Shown: positions 15,979-23,915 of the stretch, piece after piece | Layout: the number at the start of each line of letters is the position of its first letter | Numbering within the stretch: position 1 is the stretch's first letter | NCBI GenBank assembly: GCA_035649575.1 | Contig: DASRJH010000189.1 | Coordinates: 1 to 46,874 of the forward strand | Source of the DNA: DASVAL01 sp035649575 | GTDB lineage: Bacteria; Planctomycetota; UBA1135; UBA2386 | DNA: 46,874 nucleotides | Direction: 5' to 3' | Made by a program: the position numbers and the translations under genes | The notes under the pieces: generated by a model | Told to the model about the DNA's origin: nothing | The model's database searches: none | The model's input: the letters and a program-made list of their open reading frames with translations, nothing else

Positions 15979-16545
15979 TCAGTGACGCTTGAGCCCGATC
16001 GCGAGCCCGGCCGTGGCGAGGGCGGCCGCCGGCAGGCTGCCGGTGATGAACGTCTGGAAGCTGCCCCACTCCTGTTCGACGCTGCTCGTGAAACGGTTCC
16101 ACAGCGAGTTCATCGCGTTCCAGTCGACGACCAGGATGCCGTGGTAGGCAAGCAGGAAGGTCAGGCAGAGCCAGAAGCCGAAAGCGATCGCGGCGATCTT
16201 CAGCGTCGAGCGGATGAAGCTGCCGAGGCAGAAAGCGGCGAGGAAGCTGAAGCCGAGGCGGAACACGCCGCGTCCGGCGGGTTCCTCGACTGTCGTCGAG
16301 CCCGTGCCCGTCGGCTGGTCCGGGACCAGCGTGGCGCCAGCGGGCTGGCCCGACGACAAGCGCGTCAAGCCGCCCGCGCCGCTCGTCCGCGATTCGCCGA
16401 GAGCGAGGCTCAGGATGCCGCCGACGGCGACGCTCGCGACGGCCGCCGCCACCGCGATCTTCTTCCATCGCGGCATGTCGCGCAGCCATTCACCGAGGGT
16501 CCGATCCGCGGGGAGGGCGGGAGGGGGAACGCTCGGGCTGGTCAT
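15979..16545 (-). CDS. FUN14-family membrane protein
   Basis: This 188-aa protein has a Pro-rich cytoplasmic start (MTSPSVPPPALPADRTLGEW), a first membrane segment (about 30-48, KIAVAAAVASVAVGGILSLAL) and a polar linker. A FUN14-type C-terminal domain follows (about 95-188): a glycine-spaced segment FRLGFSFLAAFCLGSF, then KIAAIAFGFWLCLTFLLAYHGILVVDW, then LPAAALATAGLAIGLKRH. FUN14 proteins are small membrane proteins whose bacterial role is unknown. It is divergent from the acyl ligase across a 202-bp gap and directly precedes the ACP, so it may belong to the lipid locus. Family call rests on the HGxxxxDW and terminal G(L)K features. Confidence 0.7.
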   Translation of the reverse strand: MTSPSVPPPALPADRTLGEWLRDMPRWKKIAVAAAVASVAVGGILSLALGESRTSGAGGLTRLSSGQPAGATLVPDQPTGTGSTTVEEPAGRGVFRLGFSFLAAFCLGSFIRSTLKIAAIAFGFWLCLTFLLAYHGILVVDWNAMNSLWNRFTSSVEQEWGSFQTFITGSLPAAALATAGLAIGLKRH

Positions 16546-16747
16546 GGACCCGAAGCCTATCCACGACGGCGACTGGAGGCGGCTGGCGGCCGGCAGTTCG
16601 TGGTGCTGCGGATCGAGGTCACCTGTGCAGGCTCGAGTTCGAGCCCGCCGGTGCCGGGCGTCCGTGTCGCGCAGGACCTGGCTTGGCCCACCTTCCTTCC
16701 AGCTTGCTGCGCGAGAACGGCCCCGTAGTCTTCGCCCGCGGGTCACG

Positions 16748-18109
16748 ATGCAGTCGCCCGTTGTCGATGCCTTTGCCACATTGCTCCGCGCCGATCCGGC
16801 CGCGCCCGTGGCGTGGACCGCGACCGGCTCGCGCGACCGGCAATCCCTCGCTGCCGCAGCCGACCAGATCGGCACTCTGCTCGCCGCCACTCCCGCAGAC
16901 GCACGTATCGCGATCAGCGTCCGCGATGGCTTCCTGTTCCTGGCTGCCGTGCTCGCGGTCTGGCGCCACGGTTCCTGCGCGATCCTGCTCGATGCGGCGG
17001 ATCCGCAGGCGCCGCGCCTGGACCTCGCGCGCCAGTTCGGGGCCAGCGCGCTGCTGCACCTCGACCGCGAGCTGCGCTGTGAACGCGTCGGTGCGACGGC
17101 ACCGGCGAACGACCTCGCTGCGATCAAGCTCACTTCCGGTTCGACCGGGGGGCCGCGCGGCGTCGGCGTCGGATTCCCGGAACTGATCGCCGACGCCGAG
17201 GCGCTCGAACACTCGATGGGCATCGGCAAGGGCGACCGCGTCTTCGCCGCAGTGCCGATGTCGTTCAGCTACGGCGTCGGCAACCTGCTCGTGCCCGCGC
17301 TGTTCTGCGGTCGCGAGCTCGTACTGCCCGACACGAGCCACCCGGTCGGTCTCATGCACGCACTGCGGCACGGTGCGCCGACCGTGCTGCCCGCGGTGCC
17401 AGCACTGCTGCGCGCGCTGCTCGGCAGCACGTTCGAACTGCCGTCGAGCCTGCGCCTCGTGTTGTCGGCGGGTGCTGTGTTGGCGCCCAGCGTCGCTTCG
17501 GCCTTCCATCGGCGTTTCCATCGCCGCGTGCATGCGTTCTATGGCGCCACTGAGGCGGGCGGCATCTGCTACGACCGCACGGGGCTCGCTGCCGAGCGCG
17601 GCACCGTCGGCACACCGGTCGACGGAGTCGCCGTGAGCCTCGACCAGAACGGTTGCGTGCAGGTGAAGTCGAAGGCGGTCGGCCGCGCGCTGCATCCCGA
17701 TCCCGCGCTTGGCTGTGGCGTCTTCACGACCACCGACCTCGGCGAATGGCGCGGTGGCGAGTTGCACTTGTCGGGCAATGCGAGCGGCGTCTTCGACGTC
17801 GGCGGCCACAAGGTGCATCCGGGCGAGGTCGAACGCGTGATCGCCGCAGTGCCGGGCGTGGTCGACGTCGTCGTCGTGCCGTGGCTCGACGAGCACGGCC
17901 GTGCTTCGTGCGCGGCGCTCGTCGCTGCTTCCGTCGACGAGGCCGCCGTGAGGAGGCACTGCGTGCAGAAGCTGCCGGCCGCGAAGGTGCCGAGATGCAT
18001 CGTGGTCGTGCCCGAGCTGCCGCGTTCGAGCCGCGGCAAGCTGCTGCACGCAGACGTCGAGCGGCTGCTCGGCATCGCGCGGCCCGATCGCAGCGGGTCA
18101 GCGACGTGA
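16748..18109 (+). CDS. AMP-dependent acyl/aryl-acid ligase of the lipid/polyene cluster
   Basis: This 453-aa member of the ANL adenylating superfamily has motif A3 (KLTSGSTGGPRG, about 125-136), A5 (AFYGATEAGGICYD) and A7/A8 (STTDLGEW-type; here TTTDLGEWRGG and DVGGHKVHPGEVE). The catalytic lysine is in SSRGKLLHADVE near the C-terminus. It activates a carboxylic acid with ATP and probably loads it onto the ACP or CoA. In aryl polyene-type clusters such ligases supply the aromatic starter or acyl unit. It is somewhat shorter than stand-alone acyl-CoA synthetases (about 500-550 aa), as cluster ligases often are. The ATG at 16748 is chosen because upstream sequence is antisense to FUN14. Its stop overlaps the MMPL start (GTGA). 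The substrate is inferred. Confidence 0.85.
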   Translation: MQSPVVDAFATLLRADPAAPVAWTATGSRDRQSLAAAADQIGTLLAATPADARIAISVRDGFLFLAAVLAVWRHGSCAILLDAADPQAPRLDLARQFGASALLHLDRELRCERVGATAPANDLAAIKLTSGSTGGPRGVGVGFPELIADAEALEHSMGIGKGDRVFAAVPMSFSYGVGNLLVPALFCGRELVLPDTSHPVGLMHALRHGAPTVLPAVPALLRALLGSTFELPSSLRLVLSAGAVLAPSVASAFHRRFHRRVHAFYGATEAGGICYDRTGLAAERGTVGTPVDGVAVSLDQNGCVQVKSKAVGRALHPDPALGCGVFTTTDLGEWRGGELHLSGNASGVFDVGGHKVHPGEVERVIAAVPGVVDVVVVPWLDEHGRASCAALVAASVDEAAVRRHCVQKLPAAKVPRCIVVVPELPRSSRGKLLHADVERLLGIARPDRSGSAT

Positions 18110-20478
18110 GTGCGCGCGAGCTCGGCGCGCGACTCGTGCTGCTGCCGTTGGCCCGCCCCGCGGTCACGCTCGCCCTCGTCGCCACCCTCGTCGTCGTCGC
18201 GCTGCTCGGCTGGCCTTTCGTGAAGTTCGAGCCCGACGTGTCGCGGCTCCTGCCCGCACATCATCCCCACGTGCGCATCGCCGAACTGCTCGACGCGCGC
18301 GCGCGGCCCGCACGCACGCTGTGGCTCTTGCTGCGCGGCCCCGATCTCGACGCCCTCGTGCCGAAGGTGGCCGCGGCGTTGCGGGCTTCGCCGCTCGTGG
18401 CCGAGGTGGCGACCACGCGCGACGAGTTGTTCGCGGCCGCCGTGTCGCGTGCGCAGCAGGCGCCGCTGTGGGCGCTCGCGCCGGCCGACCTGAACGCCCT
18501 GCAGCAAGCGCTGTCGCCGGCGGGGCGCGCGCACGCGATCGAGACGCTGCGGCAGGACCTCGCCGACGACCCCGTGACGGCGCGCGAGCTCGCCGTGCGC
18601 GACCCGCTCGGCCTGCGGTGGCTGCTCGCCGCCGCTGACCCGGCTGCGAAGCTCGGGCTCGAACCCGGCACGCAGTTCGCGATCCTCGCCGATGGCACGC
18701 AAGCCTTGCTGCGGCTGACCGGCACTGCCGACGCCTACGACGTCGACTACGCGACCTCGCTGCTCGAACACGTCGAACGCGTGCTCGCGGGATACGACTG
18801 CGAGGTCTTCGGCGGCTACCTCGTGGCGCGCGGCGACCAGGCGCGGATCCGCGCCGACTTCGAGCGATCGAGCGCCTGGGCGCTCGCACTCGTAGCGCTC
18901 TACTTGTGCTGGGTCATGCGCGGCATCCGCCTGCCCTTGCTCGTGCAGCTGCCGGCCACGCTGTCGATCGCGTGCGCGATCCCGCTCGGCAGCGCCTGGT
19001 TCGGTCCGTTGCCGACCGTGTCCGTCGCGGCCGTCGCGGTCCTGTGCGGCCTCGGCGTCGATTTCGCGATCCACTACGCAGCGCGCTACCGCGAAGAACG
19101 GCTGCATCTCGCGCACGAACAGGCCGTGGCCTCCGTGCAGCGTGCGACCGTGCCCGAGCTGCTGATCGACATGGCGACGACGGCGGTCACTTTCCTCGCG
19201 GTCGGCAGCGGCGAGCTGAGCGGGCTGCGCGCTTTCGGCTGGCTGCTCGCACTCGGGCTCTTGTGCAGCGTGCTCGTGACAGTGACCGTGCTGCCGATCC
19301 TGCTCCGCTTCGCGGGGCAACGGCGCGACCCCGAGCGCAGCCAGGTCGCGAGCCTCGCCGATCGCTGGATGCAGAGCCGCAGCTCGCGGCCCGTCGCGTG
19401 GGCTGTCATCGCCGCGGCAATCATGGCGGCGGGGTTCGTCGCAGGTGCTGGCGTGCAGCTGCAGGCCGATCCGGCGGCGCTGCGGCCCGCGGACGATCCC
19501 GTGGCCGCGGCGCGACAGCGCATCGAGACGGTGGTCGGGTTCTCGACCGTGCCCGTCGCGGTGCTGTGGCCGCTCGCCGAGGAACCGGGGCCGTTGCTAC
19601 ATGGCTTGCGGGCGGTGCGGGAAGCCGGCGACCTCCGGTTCTGGAGCGGGCTCGAGGCCGTGGACACCAGGGCCGGACGGCAGGCGGTTGCCGACTTCCG
19701 CGCGAGCACGGCGGGCTTCGCCGAACAGACGTTGGCCGAGCTCGCGAGGGCCGGTCTCGAGCCCGAACCGTTCCGCAGAGCGCTCGAGGACCTCGCCGCG
19801 CGCCATGCGGCGGACCCACCGGCGCTCGAACCGGTCGTCGTCGACGTGGACGGAGTCGCGTATCGCGTCGTGACGGTGTGGCCGCGCGAACGGCTCGACC
19901 GCGACGGATTTGAGCGCTTTGCGGTGGCCGTGCGCGCGCACGCTGGCCATGCGGCCGTCGTGCACGGAGCACCGACCGTGATGGCGATGCTCGAACAGGT
20001 TCTTCGCACCGATCTACGCGCTGCCTGCTGCTGGGCCGCGCTGCTGGCCATGCTCATGGTCACGCTCTGGCTCAGGTCCTGGCGGCACGGCCTGCTCGCC
20101 CTTCTCCCGAGCGCGCTCGGCCTCACGTTCACGCTGCTGCTGCTCGTCGCGCTCGGCGAGCCGTTGTCGCTGCTGAGCTTCGTCGCGGTGCCGTTCGTGC
20201 TCGGCATCGGCGTCGACGAGGGCGTGCACTTGGTCGGGCACTTCCGGTGCTCTGCCGCGACCACCGGCGCGACGGGCGTTGGCATAGCACGCACGAGCCT
20301 CGGGACCGTGCTCGGGTTCTCTTCGCTGCTCGTCGCGACGAGCCCCGGACTCCGGGCCGTGGGCGCCATCGTCGCGATCGGTTCGCTTGCGACCATGCTT
20401 GCGTGCCTGTTCGTGCTCGCGCCGCTGCTCGCGCAGCGCGACCACCTTCACCAGAGCCGCTTCCAGCAGAACCAGTGA
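18106..20478 (+). CDS. MMPL/RND-superfamily lipid exporter
   Basis: This 790-aa inner-membrane transporter starts at the GTG at 18106, overlapping the ligase stop. The layout is the RND pattern: TM1 at about 14-36, a large periplasmic domain, a TM bundle at about 255-420 with the motif GVDFAIHYAARYREE, TM7 at about 425-445, a second periplasmic domain, and a last bundle at about 645-780 with GIGVDEGVHLVGHF. The Asp-containing GxDxxxH motifs are typical of MMPL proton-driven lipid transporters. In aryl polyene clusters this class is proposed to move the acyl product to the outer membrane. Its last 31 bp overlap the convergent acyltransferase gene. Confidence 0.88.
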   Translation: MSARELGARLVLLPLARPAVTLALVATLVVVALLGWPFVKFEPDVSRLLPAHHPHVRIAELLDARARPARTLWLLLRGPDLDALVPKVAAALRASPLVAEVATTRDELFAAAVSRAQQAPLWALAPADLNALQQALSPAGRAHAIETLRQDLADDPVTARELAVRDPLGLRWLLAAADPAAKLGLEPGTQFAILADGTQALLRLTGTADAYDVDYATSLLEHVERVLAGYDCEVFGGYLVARGDQARIRADFERSSAWALALVALYLCWVMRGIRLPLLVQLPATLSIACAIPLGSAWFGPLPTVSVAAVAVLCGLGVDFAIHYAARYREERLHLAHEQAVASVQRATVPELLIDMATTAVTFLAVGSGELSGLRAFGWLLALGLLCSVLVTVTVLPILLRFAGQRRDPERSQVASLADRWMQSRSSRPVAWAVIAAAIMAAGFVAGAGVQLQADPAALRPADDPVAAARQRIETVVGFSTVPVAVLWPLAEEPGPLLHGLRAVREAGDLRFWSGLEAVDTRAGRQAVADFRASTAGFAEQTLAELARAGLEPEPFRRALEDLAARHAADPPALEPVVVDVDGVAYRVVTVWPRERLDRDGFERFAVAVRAHAGHAAVVHGAPTVMAMLEQVLRTDLRAACCWAALLAMLMVTLWLRSWRHGLLALLPSALGLTFTLLLLVALGEPLSLLSFVAVPFVLGIGVDEGVHLVGHFRCSAATTGATGVGIARTSLGTVLGFSSLLVATSPGLRAVGAIVAIGSLATMLACLFVLAPLLAQRDHLHQSRFQQNQ

Positions 20479-21440
20479 TGTGGGCGCTGGCGGATCGCCC
20501 ACTCGCAGGCGTCGGCCATCTGGTCCACGGCGTTCCTGATGTCGGCCGCCTTGTCGTCGGTCCTGGCGACCGCGATCGGCTCACGCAGCACGATGCGGTA
20601 CTGCCGCCTGCCCTCGCGGAACACGAACACCGGCACCAGATGCGCATCGGCCGCGCGCGCCAGCGCCGCGGGACCGGGCGGCAGCTCCATCGGGCGGCCG
20701 AACATGCGCGAAGTCAGCGAACCCATGCCCGCGCGCGGCCGGTCGCCCGGCAGCGCCACGATGTCGCCCTTGCGCAGCGCCATGAGCAGCCGCGCGCCGA
20801 GCGTCAAGTCGGCCCCGGCGTAGTGCACGACGAACAGGTCGCGATGCGGGTGGTTCCGGAACAGCTCGCTCACGAAGTCCTGCGCGGCGCCGTTCATCTC
20901 GGGCTCGCGCACGACGTGGATCTTGCGCCCCCTCGGCACCTCGCGCACGAGCGGTCCCATCTCCCAGTTGCCGAAGTGCGCCGTGAAGAACACGTAGCCG
21001 CGCGCCGACTCCTGCATCTGCGCGAACGTGGCCCTGCCCTCGTACTCGAACCGCATCGGCCGATCGCGGAACTGCTCGTAGCGTTCCGTGAGGCACCAGG
21101 CGAGATCGTAGAAGGTGCGCCAGATGCGGCGCTGGCGCTCGAAGAACCCGCACGGCCCGAGCAAGGCCTCGAGGTTGCTCGCGACGGCCGCGCGGATGTT
21201 CCACAGCCAGAACCAGAAGAAGCACGTCGACAGCCAGTTCATCATCACGATGAACCACTCGGGGAAGAACGTGAGCCAGTAGTGCAGCCGGTACCAGGCG
21301 ATGCCCGTGACGTGCAACGGGCCGAGCAGACGTCGTCCCCAGGTCGTCTGCGGGCCGTGCGGCTTCTCGCGGATCGGTTCGACGGTGTTTACCGGTGCGG
21401 ACAAAGGTAGGCTCGCTGCCCTGGAGCCTACTGGTGTCAC
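20448..21440 (-). CDS. LpxL/HtrB-like lysophospholipid acyltransferase
   Basis: This is a protein of about 330 aa with the LPLAT signature. The catalytic HX4E motif is HFGNWEMG at about residue 155, and downstream blocks are GDRPRAGMG and PGPAALARAADAHLVPVFVFREG. One or two N-terminal membrane segments (WYRLHYWLTFFPEWFIVMMNWL, CFFWFWLW) anchor it to the inner membrane. It would transfer an acyl chain onto a lipid head group; such enzymes are standard in aryl polyene clusters. The GTG at 21440 gives the longest frame but overlaps the start of the divergent lipoprotein gene. A TTG at 21404 is possible, so the 5' end is uncertain. The 3' end overlaps the MMPL gene by 31 bp, tail to tail. Confidence 0.85.
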   Translation of the reverse strand: MTPVGSRAASLPLSAPVNTVEPIREKPHGPQTTWGRRLLGPLHVTGIAWYRLHYWLTFFPEWFIVMMNWLSTCFFWFWLWNIRAAVASNLEALLGPCGFFERQRRIWRTFYDLAWCLTERYEQFRDRPMRFEYEGRATFAQMQESARGYVFFTAHFGNWEMGPLVREVPRGRKIHVVREPEMNGAAQDFVSELFRNHPHRDLFVVHYAGADLTLGARLLMALRKGDIVALPGDRPRAGMGSLTSRMFGRPMELPPGPAALARAADAHLVPVFVFREGRRQYRIVLREPIAVARTDDKAADIRNAVDQMADACEWAIRQRPHHWFCWKRLW

Positions 21441-22039
21441 CGGCCCATCGCATCACGTTCCTGTCCGCGCTCGCGCTCGCGGCGTGCCAGGGTTTGCTGC
21501 CGCCGCGGCCCGAGACGCTGGCCCGCCTGCGGCCGATGCCGCTCGCGTCTGCCATCCGAGGCCGGTTCGAGCTCGAACTGCAGGGACCGGGTCTCTCGGG
21601 CACCTTCGATGCGGTCTGCGCGGTCGAGGGGCGGTGCTGCCGACTGCAGCTCTTCCCCGACATCGGCGCCAAGATCTTCGACCTCCGCCTCGAGGAGGCG
21701 ACGATCGCGGCCGACGGACCGTGGGGTCACTACGAGGCCAAGGCGCCGCTCGACGACGCGGCGCCGCACCTGGCCCTCGTGCTCGGAGTCATGATCGCCG
21801 AACTGCTGTGTCCGGTACAGGCTGCGCGCGTGATTGGCGAACGCCCGGGCTCCGATGGGCGCACGCAGGTCTCGCTGCTGCCCGCACTCGGCAGCGGCGT
21901 GGTGGTCGCGACGCTCGCGGCCGAAGGCGAGATCGAGACTTACGCCATTACGCTCGGCCACGTTGCGTTCACCGTGCAGGCGGATGGATCGCTGCGGGGG
22001 CGGGGCATCGCGGGCCAGCTGCGGTTCCCGGGCGGCTGA
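21437..22039 (+). CDS. Small outer-membrane lipoprotein, DUF3261-like
   Basis: This 200-aa protein starts at the GTG at 21437, which has GGAG about eight bases upstream and gives a clean lipoprotein signal (SPAHRITFLSALALAACQG, lipobox LAAC). A GTG at 21395 in frame is less likely. The mature domain is beta-rich: RGRFELELQGPGLSGTFDAV, CCRLQLFPDIGAKIFDLRLE, and a final HVAFTVQADGSLRGRGI. It resembles DUF3261 and LolA-like lipoproteins found next to MMPL exporters in aryl polyene clusters, where a role in delivering the lipid to the outer membrane is suspected. The family link is based on context plus overall pattern. It starts head to head with the acyltransferase gene. Confidence 0.65.
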   Translation, partial: SPAHRITFLSALALAACQGLLPPRPETLARLRPMPLASAIRGRFELELQGPGLSGTFDAVCAVEGRCCRLQLFPDIGAKIFDLRLEEATIAADGPWGHYEAKAPLDDAAPHLALVLGVMIAELLCPVQAARVIGERPGSDGRTQVSLLPALGSGVVVATLAAEGEIETYAITLGHVAFTVQADGSLRGRGIAGQLRFPGG

Positions 22040-22256
22040 CGGTGGTTGCTGCCGCGGCCAGTTGGTATAGGAAGGGAGTCCCGGCGAACACCATCGCGGA
22101 ACGGCCAGTGACATTGGCCGGTCCCGTGCATCGTCGCGGGCGGTTTGGTTCCCGGCGCCGGTTTCCGATCCACTGATCTCTCGAACTCCATTTCTCGAAC
22201 AAGTGGACACCGCGACCGATCCGAAAAGCGGATACGGCCACGCGGCCGCATGACCG

Positions 22257-23048
22257 ATGTTCCGCCGCAAGCCGCAAGACAAGAGCCCGACTGACCTGCC
22301 GGACCCCGGCGCTGACGCACCGGATCCCGGCGCCGACATGGTCGTCATCGTCGATCAGTCGGTGAATCCGTATCTCGTGCTCTTCCACGAGCCCGCCGGT
22401 TTCCGCGCGGAACAGGTCCGCTCGCTGCGCAACCGGCTCGTGGCGATGAACCCGGACGGCGAGCCGAAGACGCTCGTCGTGACTTCGGCCGTGCGCAGCG
22501 AAGGCAAGACCGTCACTGCGCTGAACCTCGCGATGGCGTTCGCCGAGCTCGAGCGCCAACAGGTGCTGCTGATCGATGCGGACCTGCGGTCGACGAGCTG
22601 CGAACGCTACCTGAACCTGAACCCGGGGCCCGGTCTCACCGACGTGCTGCTCGGGCGTGCGTCCGTGGACAAGGTGCTGCGGCCGGCGGGTTACCGGCAG
22701 CTGATGCTGCTCGGTGCCGGCTCGCAGGTGCCCAACCCTGCCGAGGTGTTCGGTGCTTCGCGGCTCGAAGAGCTCATGCACCGCTTGAAGGAGCGCTTCC
22801 AATACGTCGTGATCGACACGTCGCCCGTGCTGCCCTCCTCGGACACCGGCGTGCTCGCGGCGCGAGCCGATGGCACGCTGATCGTCGTCCGGCTCGAGCA
22901 CTCGGTGAAGAAACAGACGCGCGAGGCGTTGCGCACCGTGCAGGACATGGGTGGCAACGTGCTCGGATGTTTCGTCACGGACCTGCGCGGACAGGATCCC
23001 GAGACCGACCAGGGTCTCGCCTACGAAAAGCGCGGTGAGGAATCCTGA
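22257..23048 (+). CDS. CpsD/BY-kinase-like P-loop ATPase without a tyrosine tail
   Basis: This 263-aa cytoplasmic ATPase is of the CpsD/CapB/ParA type. It has Walker A SAVRSEGKTVTALNLA (Lys84), Walker A' VLLIDADLRST (107-112) and Walker B YVVIDTSPV, plus an upstream EQVRSLRNRL helix typical of capsule-type BY-kinases. The tyrosine-rich C-terminal tail of autophosphorylating BY-kinases is absent; only one tyrosine lies near the end (LAYEKRGEES). No Wzc-type membrane activator or capsule polymerase genes are nearby. It is the first gene of a tight series with a coiled-coil protein (2-bp gap) and a MamK-like actin. A positioning or filament-linked ATPase is therefore as plausible as a capsule regulator. 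A small hairpin (ATCCG-AAAAG-CGGAT, 22219-22233) lies just upstream. Confidence 0.8.
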   Translation: MFRRKPQDKSPTDLPDPGADAPDPGADMVVIVDQSVNPYLVLFHEPAGFRAEQVRSLRNRLVAMNPDGEPKTLVVTSAVRSEGKTVTALNLAMAFAELERQQVLLIDADLRSTSCERYLNLNPGPGLTDVLLGRASVDKVLRPAGYRQLMLLGAGSQVPNPAEVFGASRLEELMHRLKERFQYVVIDTSPVLPSSDTGVLAARADGTLIVVRLEHSVKKQTREALRTVQDMGGNVLGCFVTDLRGQDPETDQGLAYEKRGEES

Positions 23049-23050
23049 GC

Positions 23051-23845
23051 GTGGGTGGCCTCCGCGAGACTCTCAAGGAAGCGGTGCGGCAGCTGGCGTT
23101 CCGCACTTCGCTCGCGAGTCTCAAGAAAAAGGGCGTGCAGAAGGTCAATGTGCTCGGCATCGACCGGATCGTCGCGCTCATCGAAGCCGCCGTGCAACGC
23201 AGCCTGAAGTCGCGCCTGCTGGGCGCCGATCGCGAAGCCGTCGCCGCGGCGACCAAGGCCGAGTTCCTGCGGCTCTTGCGCACGAACGAGGATCTGCAGC
23301 GGCAGAAGAGCGAGTGGGAGCAGCAGAAGGAGCAGGCCGAAGAGGAGATCGACCAGCTGCGCCGCGACCTCGCCCAGCAGAACCGCTCGTTGCAGCAGAG
23401 GCTCGAGCAGGATGCGCTCGAGAACAGGAACCGCTACGACGGCGAGAATGCCCTCATCGCGCGCAAAGTTGCCGACGTCATGCAGGCCATCGCGGGCAAC
23501 CAGGGCATGTCCGCGAAGGCGGCCGAGGAGAAGGTGATGGAGCTCGTGATGGACGTCGTCAGCGGCGAGCGCGAGGACGCCGAGCACGCACGACGCGCGT
23601 TGCAAGACCGCGACGTCGAGAACCTGCAGCGTCGCATCAAGAAACTCAGCGAGACGCTGCAGCAGACCGAGCAGCGCTTGCAACACGTGGCCGCCACGAA
23701 GAACATCGAGAGCGGCATTTCCTCGTTGTACCGCGAGGTACAAGGGGTGTCGCTCGGCGACGTGCTGGCACACAAGAAGTCAGAGCTCATGGCCGAGATC
23801 TTCAAGGCCAACCTCGAGCTGCAGAAGAGGACGGGCAAGCGTTGA
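23051..23845 (+). CDS. Coiled-coil protein linked to the MamK-like actin
   Basis: This 264-aa protein of no family I recognise starts at the GTG at 23051, two bases after the ATPase stop and preceded by GAGG. Residues about 15-75 look globular (VNVLGIDRIVALIEAAVQRS). From about 75 to 150 and 170 to 220 the sequence is long charged coiled coil rich in Gln, Glu and Arg. The end (SLGDVLAHKKSELMAEIFKA) is a short helix. No membrane segment or signal is present, so it is cytoplasmic. It lies between an ATPase and an actin homologue, and it has the build of an adaptor or filament-associated protein. That role is inference from context. Confidence 0.75.
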   Translation: MGGLRETLKEAVRQLAFRTSLASLKKKGVQKVNVLGIDRIVALIEAAVQRSLKSRLLGADREAVAAATKAEFLRLLRTNEDLQRQKSEWEQQKEQAEEEIDQLRRDLAQQNRSLQQRLEQDALENRNRYDGENALIARKVADVMQAIAGNQGMSAKAAEEKVMELVMDVVSGEREDAEHARRALQDRDVENLQRRIKKLSETLQQTEQRLQHVAATKNIESGISSLYREVQGVSLGDVLAHKKSELMAEIFKANLELQKRTGKR

Positions 23846-23915
23846 GTCCGAGCCGGCCGCAGGTGCAAGTGCACGAGCAAGCAACGGCAGGAAGAACAAG
23901 GAGAAGCACAGGACC

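Noticed and set aside
22257..23048. Start of a capsule or exopolysaccharide operon based on the CpsD-like ATPase
   Set aside because: No Wzx, Wzy, Wza, Wzc-membrane or glycosyltransferase gene lies nearby, and the tyrosine tail is missing; the actual neighbours are a coiled-coil protein and an actin.
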